A stretch of DNA of 19,254 nt from an uncultured Candidatus Saccharibacteria bacterium (GCA_946480595.1 CAMLKC010000015.1:1-19254); one strand, 5' to 3'; shown: positions 1-6,787, counted from the first letter of the stretch. Numbers and translations: made by a program. The notes: generated by a model from the sequence alone, not told the origin.

Positions 1-57
1 TACGTGTTCGGTCCGCAGAAGATCAAACGCCACCGGCTCCGGCGTGGGCGTTCGCAA

Positions 58-831
58 ATGACTCCCGAAGTGCAGGTAACTCCTGAGGTTGAATTCGTTC
101 AACTTCCATTTGAATATGAAACGAAACGCCGTCAGGGAATCGGGCTGGTCGCGCCGTTTGATTTTGCGCTGGACGACGAGTGCTGGCGGTGGCTGCCAAC
201 CGACGTATCGCTGTACATTACCCGTACGGCTCGTCTCGAAAACACAGCTGTTACTGCCGAACTCGCCGAAGCCGTAGGTGATACTGAAGCGGTTATGCCG
301 TGTGTTGCGTCGCTGATTTCCAGCGAGCCCTCAAGCGTGGCGTACGCCTGTACCTCCGGCAGCTTTGTCGGTGGAATGCCGGGTGAACAGCTGTTGCGCA
401 CCGCAATGCGCCAAGCTGGAGCCAAAGAGGCTGTTACGACGTCCGGGGCGCTACTCGAGGCGGTCCGTCATCTGGGCGTCGAAAAAATTGCCATCGCTAC
501 TCCGTACAACGAAGAGCTGACGCGCCTTTTGGCCGATTTTCTAGAGACGGCCGGAGTGCAAGTAGTAAAAGCCGGCTATCTTAATAGCGAGCAGGACATT
601 ATGCATATTGGGTACGGTGCGGTCCGCAATATGGCCGAAATCGTCAACCACCCCGAAGCAGAAGCTATCTTTTTTAGCTGCACGAATCTCCGAACATTCG
701 ACATCATCGCCGAGTTGGAAGAAAAATACGACAAGCCGGTATTATCGGCGAACCAGGTGACGATGTGGGCAGCACTTCGGGCGGCGGACTTACCAACGCC
801 AGCCTTGTCTCAGCGCCTCTTTAAGTCTTGA
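58..831 (+). CDS. Asp/Glu racemase-superfamily protein, maleate cis-trans isomerase-like
   Basis: Predicted cytosolic enzyme of 257 aa in the maleate isomerase / arylmalonate decarboxylase branch of the Asp/Glu racemase superfamily. Two Cys motifs of that branch are visible: ACTSGSFVGG (Cys98) and FFSCTNLR (Cys208). These are the expected pair of catalytic cysteines, so an isomerase or racemase is more likely than a one-Cys decarboxylase. The C-terminal SANQVTMWAALRAADLP block also fits the family, and the whole protein recalls actinobacterial maleate isomerase homologs from memory. I chose ATG 58 because a second frame entering from the window edge ends in TGA at 59-61, giving an ATGA overlap typical of coupled genes. 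The frame is open to position 1 with a GTG at 4, so an 18-residue basic extension is possible. The substrate is unknown. Base composition matches the core genes. Confidence 0.72.
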   Translation: MTPEVQVTPEVEFVQLPFEYETKRRQGIGLVAPFDFALDDECWRWLPTDVSLYITRTARLENTAVTAELAEAVGDTEAVMPCVASLISSEPSSVAYACTSGSFVGGMPGEQLLRTAMRQAGAKEAVTTSGALLEAVRHLGVEKIAIATPYNEELTRLLADFLETAGVQVVKAGYLNSEQDIMHIGYGAVRNMAEIVNHPEAEAIFFSCTNLRTFDIIAELEEKYDKPVLSANQVTMWAALRAADLPTPALSQRLFKS

Positions 832-856
832 TAGTTTAGTGATTTTATGGTAAAAT
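828..856 (+). promoter_or_regulatory. Promoter of high-GC cassette A
   Basis: TTGATA (828-833), 17-nt spacer, TAAAAT (851-856), with TATGG directly before the -10 box. The -35 box overlaps the stop codon of the upstream racemase-like gene. The AT-rich composition contrasts sharply with the gene it drives. Confidence 0.75.
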
Positions 857-890
857 AACACTACCTTCGGTAAGCGCCGGAGGGTGTTTT
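857..890 (+). promoter_or_regulatory. 5' stem-loop of cassette A mRNA, possibly also a terminator
   Basis: AACAC (857-861) pairs with GTGTT (884-888), and CCTTCGG (864-870) pairs with CCGGAGG (877-883) with one GU pair. TA (862-863) is bulged and the loop is 6 nt. The predicted transcription start near 863 places the inner stem at the very 5' end of the mRNA. The following TTTTGTT also lets it act as a terminator for the racemase-like gene. Confidence 0.5.
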
Positions 891-916
891 GTTCAGGCCA
901 ACCCGGAAGGGGAACC

Positions 917-1609
917 ATGAAAACGCGCACGGTAGTGCTCGCCTCAGTTGCCGCCCTCGTCATCGCAGGCGGCGGCGTGACGGCTGGTGCAGTCATGTTC
1001 GGCGGCGACGAGTCGCCGACGGTCGCCGCGACGACCACGGCAACCACCGAGACGGAGACGTCGGCACCGCCGTCATCCTCCGCCCCGGCGCCGACCGCCA
1101 CCGAGGAGACGCAGTCTCCGGTGGAGGCGACCAACAAGCCGACGGCCACCGTGCCGCCGACCCCCTCGGTGCTGGACGGCGCCGTGGAGAAGCAGCTCTT
1201 CTCGTGGCTGACCTCGCCGATCCCCACAACGTGGACCGGCCGGGGAGGCGACGCGGACAGTCACACCTACGCCGAGACCAGCTCCTGTACGACAGGGGCG
1301 AAGTCCTGCCCGCAGGTGGAGTTCCTCTCCCTGACGTCCGGCGCCAACCGCGTCAACTACGGTCCGAACCCCATCAACCAGTGGGCGAAGAACGTCTGTC
1401 CGGCGCGGTCGTCCGAGAGCGTCGTGACGCTCGACCCGATCGTCGTGGGCGGTGTCACGGTCCAGTCCTACAAGCTGCCCTGCCAGGGCATGGAGTACTG
1501 GGCGTGGCTCATCCCCGGCAAGCTGCTGGTCATGACCGGTGACGCGGACGGCGGCACGGCCGCTCCCGCGACCGTGACTGCGGTGCTGGGGCACTCCGAC
1601 TTCAACTGA
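917..1609 (+). CDS. Exported Thr/Pro-rich protein with four cysteines (high-GC cassette A)
   Basis: I do not recognise the family. The 230-aa product starts with MKTRTVVLASVAALVIAGGG, a signal peptide or membrane anchor (residues 4-28) with no lipobox Cys. A Thr/Ser/Pro/Ala-rich linker follows (about 33-84), then a globular domain with Cys124, 131, 161 and 189, probably two disulfides. This fits an extracytoplasmic, surface-tethered protein. ATG 917 is preceded by a good ribosome-binding site (GGAAGGGG, 906-913). An in-frame GTG at 884 would place residues ahead of the signal sequence and lies in a hairpin, so I rejected it. GC is about 63-75% in the lines I counted, with codons ending mostly in G or C (GAG, ACG, GCC), unlike neighbours on both sides. 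It is monocistronic, with its own promoter and terminator. Horizontal transfer, perhaps from an actinobacterium, is inferred; an assembly chimera is the alternative. Confidence 0.7.
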   Translation: MKTRTVVLASVAALVIAGGGVTAGAVMFGGDESPTVAATTTATTETETSAPPSSSAPAPTATEETQSPVEATNKPTATVPPTPSVLDGAVEKQLFSWLTSPIPTTWTGRGGDADSHTYAETSSCTTGAKSCPQVEFLSLTSGANRVNYGPNPINQWAKNVCPARSSESVVTLDPIVVGGVTVQSYKLPCQGMEYWAWLIPGKLLVMTGDADGGTAAPATVTAVLGHSDFN

Positions 1610-1639
1610 CGACAAGACACCCGACACCCGCCCCGAAGG

Positions 1640-1668
1640 CGCCCCGGTCCGCATGCGCGACCGGGGCG
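1640..1668 (+). terminator. GC-rich hairpin after cassette A
   Basis: CGCCCCGGTC (1640-1649) pairs perfectly with GACCGGGGCG (1659-1668) across a 9-nt loop, 30 bases after the stop codon. There is no U-tract, as is common for terminators of high-GC actinobacteria. It separates cassette A from frr. Confidence 0.6.
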
Positions 1669-1707
1669 ACTTCAACTCCAGACCCCTTCGACGTTCTAAA
1701 AACATGG

Positions 1708-1713
1708 TAGAAT
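1708..1713 (+). promoter_or_regulatory. -10 box of the frr operon, leaderless start
   Basis: TAGAAT preceded by CATGG, an extended -10 context; the -35 region is poor. Only 8 nt separate the box from the frr ATG, so transcription would start at or beside the start codon. No Shine-Dalgarno is visible. Confidence 0.5.
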
Positions 1714-1721
1714 AAAAGTAT

Positions 1722-2276
1722 ATGTTTGATACGAATGCCTACCAAGATAAAATGACCCTCGCGCTCGCGCACTTCGAGGAAGAACTTAAAAAAGTCCGCA
1801 CTGGCCGTGCTCACCCGAGCATGCTCGACGGCATTCAGGTCGAAGCTTACGGCCAGAAAATGCCACTTAACCAAGTAGCCAACGTCAGCGCCCCCGAACC
1901 GCAACTGCTGCAGATCACACCGTTTGATCCAAGCCAGGTACAGGCTATTAGCGCTGCTGTCCGCGCCGACCAATCGCTTGGTTTTAATCCTAGCGACGAC
2001 GGCCGTGTCGTGCGTGTTCCCGTGCCACCGCTGACCGAAGAACGCCGCCGCCAGATGGTCAAGCAGACCGGCGAAAAGGTAGAAGAAGCCCGCATCGCAC
2101 TTCGTAATATCCGCCAAGACGGCCTAAAAGACGCCAAGCGCAAAAAAGACGCCAAAGAACTGAGCGAAGACGACATCAAGCGTATTGAAAAAGAATTCGA
2201 CAAGCTAATGAGCGACCACCAGGAGAAAATCGAAGCCGCATTCAAGGCTAAAGAGAAAGATATCCTAACTATCTAA
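1722..2276 (+). CDS. frr: Ribosome recycling factor
   Basis: RRF of 184 aa, against about 185 for the family. With EF-G it splits post-termination 70S ribosomes. Family signatures are visible: VRTGRAHPSMLD (25-36), the VPVPPLTEERRR turn into the long helix (99-110) and EEARIALRNIRQD (121-133), which is the RRF C-terminal helix motif. The helical tail is very lysine- and glutamate-rich (134-180). It is first in an operon: its TAA shares one base with the uppS ATG. The start has no Shine-Dalgarno and lies 8 nt after a -10 box, so the mRNA is probably leaderless. In many bacteria pyrH sits directly upstream; here a high-GC foreign-looking gene occupies that place. Confidence 0.97.
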   Translation: MFDTNAYQDKMTLALAHFEEELKKVRTGRAHPSMLDGIQVEAYGQKMPLNQVANVSAPEPQLLQITPFDPSQVQAISAAVRADQSLGFNPSDDGRVVRVPVPPLTEERRRQMVKQTGEKVEEARIALRNIRQDGLKDAKRKKDAKELSEDDIKRIEKEFDKLMSDHQEKIEAAFKAKEKDILTI

Positions 2277-2971
2277 TGGCGGATGCTGAAGAGATTCCGC
2301 AGCACATCGGCTATATCGTCGACGGCAATCGCCGTTGGGCGAAAACACACGGCCTTCCGACATACGAAGGTCACCTGGCTGGCTACAACGCTATTGTTGA
2401 GGTGGTTATGGCGACATTCGATGCCGGCGTAAAGGTCGTATCGGCCTACACGTTTAGTACCGAAAACTGGAAGAGAAGTGAGCAGGAGGTTTCCAAGCTC
2501 ATGGGTCTGGTGCTCCGGCTGCTTACGTCTGATCTGCATATTCTGCAGGACAATAACATCCGTCTTCGCGTACTTGGTTCAAAAGATCACCTCAGTAAGA
2601 ATGTCCTTAAGGCAATAAGCGAGGCCGAGGAAAAAACCAAGGACAACACGCGCGGCACGCTGGCCGTTTGCTTTAACTACGGTGGTCAGCTAGAGATCGC
2701 AGACGCGTGCAAAAAAATTATTCAAGAAGGAATTGCGGCGGAAGATGTCACGCCCGAGCTTCTAACTAAGCATATGTATGCACCGGATCTGCCGCCGCTC
2801 GATATGGTCGTGCGGACAAGCGGTGAAAACCGTACGTCGAATTTTATGTTGTGGCGTTCGGCATACAGCGAATTCTTTTTTCTGGAAAAGCTCTGGCCGG
2901 ACATGACAAAAGATGACGTTACCGCTATACTAGAAGAATATTCACGCCGTGGACGGCGATTTGGAGGGTAA
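2276..2971 (+). CDS. uppS: Isoprenyl transferase, undecaprenyl diphosphate synthase
   Basis: Cis-prenyltransferase of 231 aa that condenses isopentenyl-PP units on farnesyl-PP to make the undecaprenyl carrier for cell-wall and glycan assembly. It carries the catalytic DGN (16-18) in IVDGNRRWAK, His33 in EGHLAG, SAYTFSTENWKRS (56-68) and the C-terminal signature RTSGENRTSNFMLW (180-193). The usual GNGRWA reads GNRRWA here, a form also seen in eukaryotic and archaeal relatives. The length is slightly below the E. coli enzyme (253 aa). It overlaps frr by one base and abuts rseP, so it is translationally coupled on both sides. cdsA and dxr, which often follow uppS, are absent here. Confidence 0.95.
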   Translation: MADAEEIPQHIGYIVDGNRRWAKTHGLPTYEGHLAGYNAIVEVVMATFDAGVKVVSAYTFSTENWKRSEQEVSKLMGLVLRLLTSDLHILQDNNIRLRVLGSKDHLSKNVLKAISEAEEKTKDNTRGTLAVCFNYGGQLEIADACKKIIQEGIAAEDVTPELLTKHMYAPDLPPLDMVVRTSGENRTSNFMLWRSAYSEFFFLEKLWPDMTKDDVTAILEEYSRRGRRFGG

Positions 2972-4120
2972 ATGCAGTTACTATTCGGTATCATTCTAGG
3001 CTTATTAATTTTGGTCATTCTTGTAGTGGTCCACGAGCTTGGGCACGCTATTGTTGCGCGCCGCAACGGTGTCGTGGTCGAGGAATTCGGTATTGGGTTC
3101 CCACCGCGTGCTTGGGCAAAAAAGTTGAAGAACGGAATTTTATTCAGCCTTAACTGGCTGCCACTCGGCGGTTTCGTCAAGCTGCAGGGCGAGCATGACT
3201 CTGCCAAAAAGAAAGGCGACTACGGCGCCGCATCCTACTGGGTAAAAACGAAGATCCTGCTGGCCGGCGTTGTCATGAACTGGGTCGTTGCAGCGGTTCT
3301 GCTGACTGTCTTGGCCTGGACGGGCCTGCCGAAAGTATTGCCAGACCAGTTTAGTATGCCAGGCGATACCATCATCACCAAAAAGCCAGTAGAAGTTGTT
3401 GAAGTGACCAAGGGTTCTCCAGCCGCAAAGGCCGGCCTGCAGGTAGGCGACCAGATTTTGCGCTTTGCGGGCGAACCAGTGCCTACTTCTGACGAGCTGG
3501 CCAAGCAGTCAAAAGAAAGCAAGGGTAAAACAGTTGAGATTATCTATTCGCGAAAGGGCATCGAGTACAGTGCCGACGCAACTCTTCGTGACTCCAACGA
3601 CAACAACCAAGGTTATCTGGGTGTCGGGTCTGGTCAACAAGAGCGCATAAAGGCCAGCTGGTCCGCGCCTATTGTCGGTGTTGTGACGACGGGGCAGATC
3701 ACCTGGGCGACACTCCAGGGTCTAGGAAATGTTGTCGGCAACCTGGTCTCAGGAATCGTACTTCAGTTCAGTCCTGACAGTGCCACCCGCACGCAGGCGC
3801 ACCAAAGCCTTGCTGTTGCCGGCAGTAGCGTGGCTGGCCCGATAGGGATTTTGGGGACGATCTTTCCCGCCGCAGAACAAGCTGGCCCTACGCAGCTCAT
3901 ATTCCTCTCAGCCATCATTTCTCTGACACTGGCAGTAATGAACGTCTTGCCAATCCCGGCGCTTGACGGCGGCCGGTGGTTTGTCATGACTATTTTCAAG
4001 CTTCGTAAGAAAGAACTTACCAAAGAGCGTGAAGAGCAGATTCAGGGAACGGGGTTTCTCGTGCTTATGTTGCTGGTAGTGATTGTGACGGTGGCCGATG
4101 TCAGCAAACTCTTTAAATAA
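2972..4120 (+). CDS. rseP: Site-2 intramembrane zinc metalloprotease RseP/RasP-like
   Basis: Membrane-embedded S2P protease of 382 aa that cuts regulatory or signal-peptide-like segments within the bilayer. HELGH (21-25) in the first transmembrane helix supplies two zinc ligands and the catalytic Glu. NVLPIPALDGG (324-334) supplies the Asp ligand. One PDZ domain lies about 135-205, and transmembrane helices are about 3-26, 95-117, 308-330 and 361-377. The E. coli protein has two PDZ domains and is longer; one PDZ is usual in Gram-positives and small genomes. The ATG follows the uppS stop with no gap, and the ribosome-binding site (GGAGGG) lies in the last uppS codons. Natural substrates are unknown, and no anti-sigma factor gene is visible nearby. 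Confidence 0.95.
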   Translation: MQLLFGIILGLLILVILVVVHELGHAIVARRNGVVVEEFGIGFPPRAWAKKLKNGILFSLNWLPLGGFVKLQGEHDSAKKKGDYGAASYWVKTKILLAGVVMNWVVAAVLLTVLAWTGLPKVLPDQFSMPGDTIITKKPVEVVEVTKGSPAAKAGLQVGDQILRFAGEPVPTSDELAKQSKESKGKTVEIIYSRKGIEYSADATLRDSNDNNQGYLGVGSGQQERIKASWSAPIVGVVTTGQITWATLQGLGNVVGNLVSGIVLQFSPDSATRTQAHQSLAVAGSSVAGPIGILGTIFPAAEQAGPTQLIFLSAIISLTLAVMNVLPIPALDGGRWFVMTIFKLRKKELTKEREEQIQGTGFLVLMLLVVIVTVADVSKLFK

Positions 4121-4862
4121 CCCGCTCCAAAAGATCCTGTCATGGAAATGGATCCGTAGCAGCTGGGTACTTGCGGCGTTATTGCCGGTATGGATGTTGA
4201 TCGGTCTTGGGCTGGCCGTGATTGTCATGCGGATTCTCGTGACGATTCTTACTCAGCTTGGCGTCCCGCTGGCGGCCATGAACGCGACCATCCTACAAAC
4301 GACGCTCACCGCGATAGTTTACCTTTTGACGCTACTATTTGTTATTGGATTGCCACGGCTTTTCGGAAAGTACGTCACGACTGCTGAAGTGGGTCTCACG
4401 CGGCTGCCAAGCTGGGGAGACATCGGACTGGCGCCTGCAGGGTTCGTGGTTTATTTCATTGCCTCATCACTCCTTGTGTACGTAGGTAGCCAAATCATTC
4501 CTGGTTTCGATATGGCGCAGCTGCAAGAAACAGGGTTTACTCATATTAGCCAGTACTACGAATACGTCTTGGCATTTGCGACGCTGATTGTTATTGCGCC
4601 AATAGCCGAAGAAGTGTTGTTCCGCGGCTTCCTGTACGGTAAACTCCGTCGCCGTATGCCAGTGTGGGTGGCGATGCTTATTACCAGTGCGCTTTTTGGG
4701 TTGATCCACGGCCAGTGGAACGTCGGACTGGACGTTTTTGCGCTGAGTATCGTGCTGTGTAGTTTGCGCGAAGTAACTGGCAGTATTTGGGCTGGTATTT
4801 TGCTTCACATGCTAAAGAACAGCATTGCCTTCTTTATTATCTTTGTGAGTCCGCTGTTATAG
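4098..4862 (+). CDS. CPBP-family intramembrane glutamic protease
   Basis: Polytopic membrane protein of 254 aa from the CPBP (Abi/CAAX-protease-like, Rce1-related) family. Conserved motifs are EEVLFRG (171-177; paired Glu and Arg), His204 in GLIHGQWN, and HMLKN (237-241). About six or seven hydrophobic segments are visible, including 22-50, 68-86, 109-130, 158-171, 189-204 and 231-251. Family members act as CAAX-type or bacteriocin-immunity proteases; the substrate here is unknown. The start overlaps the last 23 bases of rseP in another frame, with only GGTGG as a weak ribosome-binding site, so reinitiation from rseP is likely. Two intramembrane proteases in one operon suggest a shared membrane-protein or signal-peptide turnover role, which is inference. 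Confidence 0.9.
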   Translation: MSANSLNNPLQKILSWKWIRSSWVLAALLPVWMLIGLGLAVIVMRILVTILTQLGVPLAAMNATILQTTLTAIVYLLTLLFVIGLPRLFGKYVTTAEVGLTRLPSWGDIGLAPAGFVVYFIASSLLVYVGSQIIPGFDMAQLQETGFTHISQYYEYVLAFATLIVIAPIAEEVLFRGFLYGKLRRRMPVWVAMLITSALFGLIHGQWNVGLDVFALSIVLCSLREVTGSIWAGILLHMLKNSIAFFIIFVSPLL

Positions 4863-4870
4863 GGTATAAT
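4843..4870 (+). promoter_or_regulatory. Promoter of the proS leader and proS
   Basis: TTGTGA (4843-4848), 16-nt spacer, consensus TATAAT (4865-4870). It overlaps the 3' end of the CPBP gene. The predicted start near 4877 coincides with the ATG of the leader peptide. Confidence 0.7.
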
Positions 4871-4876
4871 AACCGT

Positions 4877-4930
4877 ATGACGAACATACATGTTCCAGCC
4901 TTTACTCCCCGCATGCCGGCTTGCCGGTAG
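4877..4930 (+). CDS. Putative proS leader peptide, 17 codons with three Pro codons
   Basis: A short open frame encodes MTNIHVPAFTPRMPACR and ends in TAG. Its ATG lies 6 nt after a consensus TATAAT, so it would be translated from the first base of a leaderless mRNA. Pro codons at positions 7 (CCA), 11 (CCC) and 14 (CCG) stand upstream of prolyl-tRNA synthetase. TTACTCC (4902-4908), which includes part of the CCC codon, is complementary to GGAGTAA (4976-4982), the proS ribosome-binding site. A stall at the Pro codons would uncover that site. No experiment or homolog is known to me; this reading rests on sequence logic alone. Confidence 0.5.
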   Translation: MTNIHVPAFTPRMPACR

Positions 4931-4982
4931 TTTGATTTTATTAAGCCCATATCTTTTCAGTAATGTAGCAAAACAGGAGTAA
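4902..4982 (+). promoter_or_regulatory. Candidate anti-Shine-Dalgarno switch controlling proS
   Basis: TTACTCC (4902-4908) and GGAGTAA (4976-4982) form a perfect 7-bp long-range helix that would hide the proS Shine-Dalgarno. A local hairpin lies between them: TGCCGG (4914-4919) with CCGGTA (4924-4929), loop CTTG, followed by GTTTGATTTTATT, which resembles a small intrinsic terminator. Either translational or transcriptional attenuation is possible. Confidence 0.45.
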
Positions 4983-4987
4983 CGATC

Positions 4988-6235
4988 ATGCGAGTATCGC
5001 AACTATTCACAAAAACCAGCAAAACCGCACCAGCTGACGAAGTAGCAAAGAACGCCCAGCTGCTTATTCGTGCTGGATTTATTCATAAGGAAATGGCCGG
5101 CGTGTATGCCTATTTACCACTTGGCCTTCGTGTTCTTGAGAACATCAAAACCATCGTCCGCGAAGAAATGAATGGCATTGGCGGGCAAGAGGTTATGATG
5201 ACCGCTTTGCAGCCACGCGATATCTTTGAAAAAACCGACCGCTGGGATGACGCCAAGGTAGACAACTGGTTCAAGACCAAGCTAGCAAACGGCACCGAGC
5301 TTGGCCTGGGACTGACGCACGAAGAACCTATCGTCGACGCCTTGAGCCCCTACGTCAACTCGTATAAAGACCTGCCGATTTTTGTCTACCAGATCCAAAA
5401 CAAGTTCCGTAACGAGCTGCGCGCCAAAAGCGGACTGCTTCGCGGCCGCGAATTCGTCATGAAAGACATGTATTCACTCGCTCGGTCGCAAGAAGAGCAC
5501 CTCGAGCTGTACGAACGCGCCGCCGAGGCGTATCACCGGGTGTATGACCGCCTGGGAATTGGCGACATTACGTACCGCACGGCGGCCGACGGTGGTATTT
5601 TTACCGCGCGCTTTAGCGATGAGTTCCAGACACTTAGCGATATCGGCGAAGACACCATCTATGTCGACGAAGAAAAACGCCTAGCAATAAACGAAGAAGT
5701 TTATACCGATGAAAACCTGGCAAAACTTGGCCTCGACAAGTCGAAGCTGGTTGAGAAAAAAGGTGTCGAAGTAGGCAATATTTTCCCGCTAGAAACCAAA
5801 TACACTGACGCGCTTGATGTCTACTACACTGACGAAAACGGCAACAAGCAGCAAATTGTCATGGGCTGCTACGGTATTGGTATCAGCCGCCTGATGGGTG
5901 TTGTCGCAGAGCATTTCAGCGACGACAAAGGACTGGTCTGGCCAGAGAATATTGCACCAGTAAAGGTATACTTGGTCCGTATTGGTGGTGACGCGGCAAT
6001 TCAGCACGCCGACGAGCTATATGACGAACTGACTAAAAAGGGTATCGAAGTACTCTATGACGACCGTGACGAGCGTCCGGGTGCTAAATTTGCCGACAGC
6101 GAGCTCATGGGGATCCCTTACCGCGTCACAGTCAGCGACCGCCTTCTCGAGGCGGGGACGTACGAATTTACGCCGCGCGCTACCGGTGAAACAGAAGTGT
6201 TGACACGCGGTGACCTCCTTGCTAAACTAGGTTGA
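4988..6235 (+). CDS. proS: Prolyl-tRNA synthetase lacking the editing insertion
   Basis: Class II synthetase of 415 aa that charges tRNA-Pro. It has LTHEEP (109-114), motif 2 around FRNELRAKSGLLRGREFVMKD (140-160), motif 3 GCYGIGISRL (293-302) and a C-terminal anticodon-binding domain (about 324-415). The bacterial enzyme is normally about 565-572 aa with a YbaK-like editing domain (INS, about 180 residues) between motifs 2 and 3. Here only some 30 residues (about 226-260) occupy that place, so cis-editing of Ala-tRNA-Pro is absent. The ribosome-binding site AGGAG (4975-4979) is 8 nt from the ATG and is the predicted target of the leader switch. ProS commonly follows rseP in bacteria, and does so here apart from the CPBP gene. 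Confidence 0.96.
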   Translation: MRVSQLFTKTSKTAPADEVAKNAQLLIRAGFIHKEMAGVYAYLPLGLRVLENIKTIVREEMNGIGGQEVMMTALQPRDIFEKTDRWDDAKVDNWFKTKLANGTELGLGLTHEEPIVDALSPYVNSYKDLPIFVYQIQNKFRNELRAKSGLLRGREFVMKDMYSLARSQEEHLELYERAAEAYHRVYDRLGIGDITYRTAADGGIFTARFSDEFQTLSDIGEDTIYVDEEKRLAINEEVYTDENLAKLGLDKSKLVEKKGVEVGNIFPLETKYTDALDVYYTDENGNKQQIVMGCYGIGISRLMGVVAEHFSDDKGLVWPENIAPVKVYLVRIGGDAAIQHADELYDELTKKGIEVLYDDRDERPGAKFADSELMGIPYRVTVSDRLLEAGTYEFTPRATGETEVLTRGDLLAKLG

Positions 6236-6236
6236 A

Positions 6237-6265
6237 TTGTAAATCTTGGAGTGAGGGTTTACACT
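6237..6265 (+). promoter_or_regulatory. Candidate greA promoter
   Basis: TTGTAA (6237-6242), 17-nt spacer, TACACT (6260-6265), beginning just after the proS stop. It leaves an AT-rich leader of about 57 nt before greA. A TATTAT at 6276-6281 is an alternative -10 box but has no matching -35 box. Confidence 0.4.
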
Positions 6266-6328
6266 ACATATAGCGTATTATTTTTGATTTTGACACTATC
6301 TCAATTTTAAACGAAAGGGATGAGGAGT

Positions 6329-6784
6329 ATGAAAAAGACATATCAGATTACAGTAGAGGGTAGGCAGGAACTAGAGGCGGAGCTTGAAGAACTCAAGAGC
6401 CGTCGTGGAGCTATTGCAGACAAGATCGCCGAAGCCCGTGACTACGGTGACCTGAGCGAGAATGCCGAATACGACGCAGCCCGCGAAGAGCAGGGCCTTG
6501 TTGAAAGCCGCATCGCCGAAATCGAAGACATTCTCCTTAACGCCGAGCTTATTAAGACCGTAAAAGGTTCTAAAGTAAGCCTTGGAAGCAAGGTAGAACT
6601 TAAGACTGGTAAAAAGACCGTCGTTTACGATGTCGTCGGACCGGTTGAGGCTGACCCCCTTGAAGGCAAGATCAGCAATGAGTCGCCAATCGGCGAAGCC
6701 CTTATGGGCAAAAAAGTCGGTGAAAGCGTGACTATCACGACGCCTAAGGGCCAAATTTCTTACGAAATCGTTGCAATTCGTTAG
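6329..6784 (+). CDS. greA: Transcription elongation factor GreA
   Basis: GreA of 151 aa (E. coli 158). It enters the RNA polymerase secondary channel and stimulates cleavage of backtracked RNA. The N-terminal coiled coil (about 10-75) carries the tip motif ARDYGDLSENAEYDAA with Asp41 and Glu44, the residues that hold the catalytic Mg2+. The FKBP-like C-terminal domain includes the ISNESPIGEALMGKKVGE segment (about 115-132). I chose ATG 6329 because AAAGGGA (6314-6320) sits 8 nt upstream; an in-frame ATG at 6320 would add three residues but overlaps that ribosome-binding site. alaX follows after 3 nt. Confidence 0.95.
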   Translation: MKKTYQITVEGRQELEAELEELKSRRGAIADKIAEARDYGDLSENAEYDAAREEQGLVESRIAEIEDILLNAELIKTVKGSKVSLGSKVELKTGKKTVVYDVVGPVEADPLEGKISNESPIGEALMGKKVGESVTITTPKGQISYEIVAIR

Positions 6785-6787
6785 AAC

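Noticed and set aside
884..916. GTG 884 as the start of cassette A
   Set aside because: It lies within the 3' arm of the 5' hairpin, has no spaced ribosome-binding site, and would add residues before the signal sequence; ATG 917 has a good site.
1073..1705. Long minus-strand frame across cassette A
   Set aside because: Arg/Gly-rich shadow typical of high-GC DNA; it runs through the terminator hairpin and lacks initiation signals.
4863..4987. T-box or tRNA gene upstream of proS
   Set aside because: No T-box consensus (AGGGUGGNACCGCG) and no cloverleaf could be folded; the leader-peptide reading fits better.
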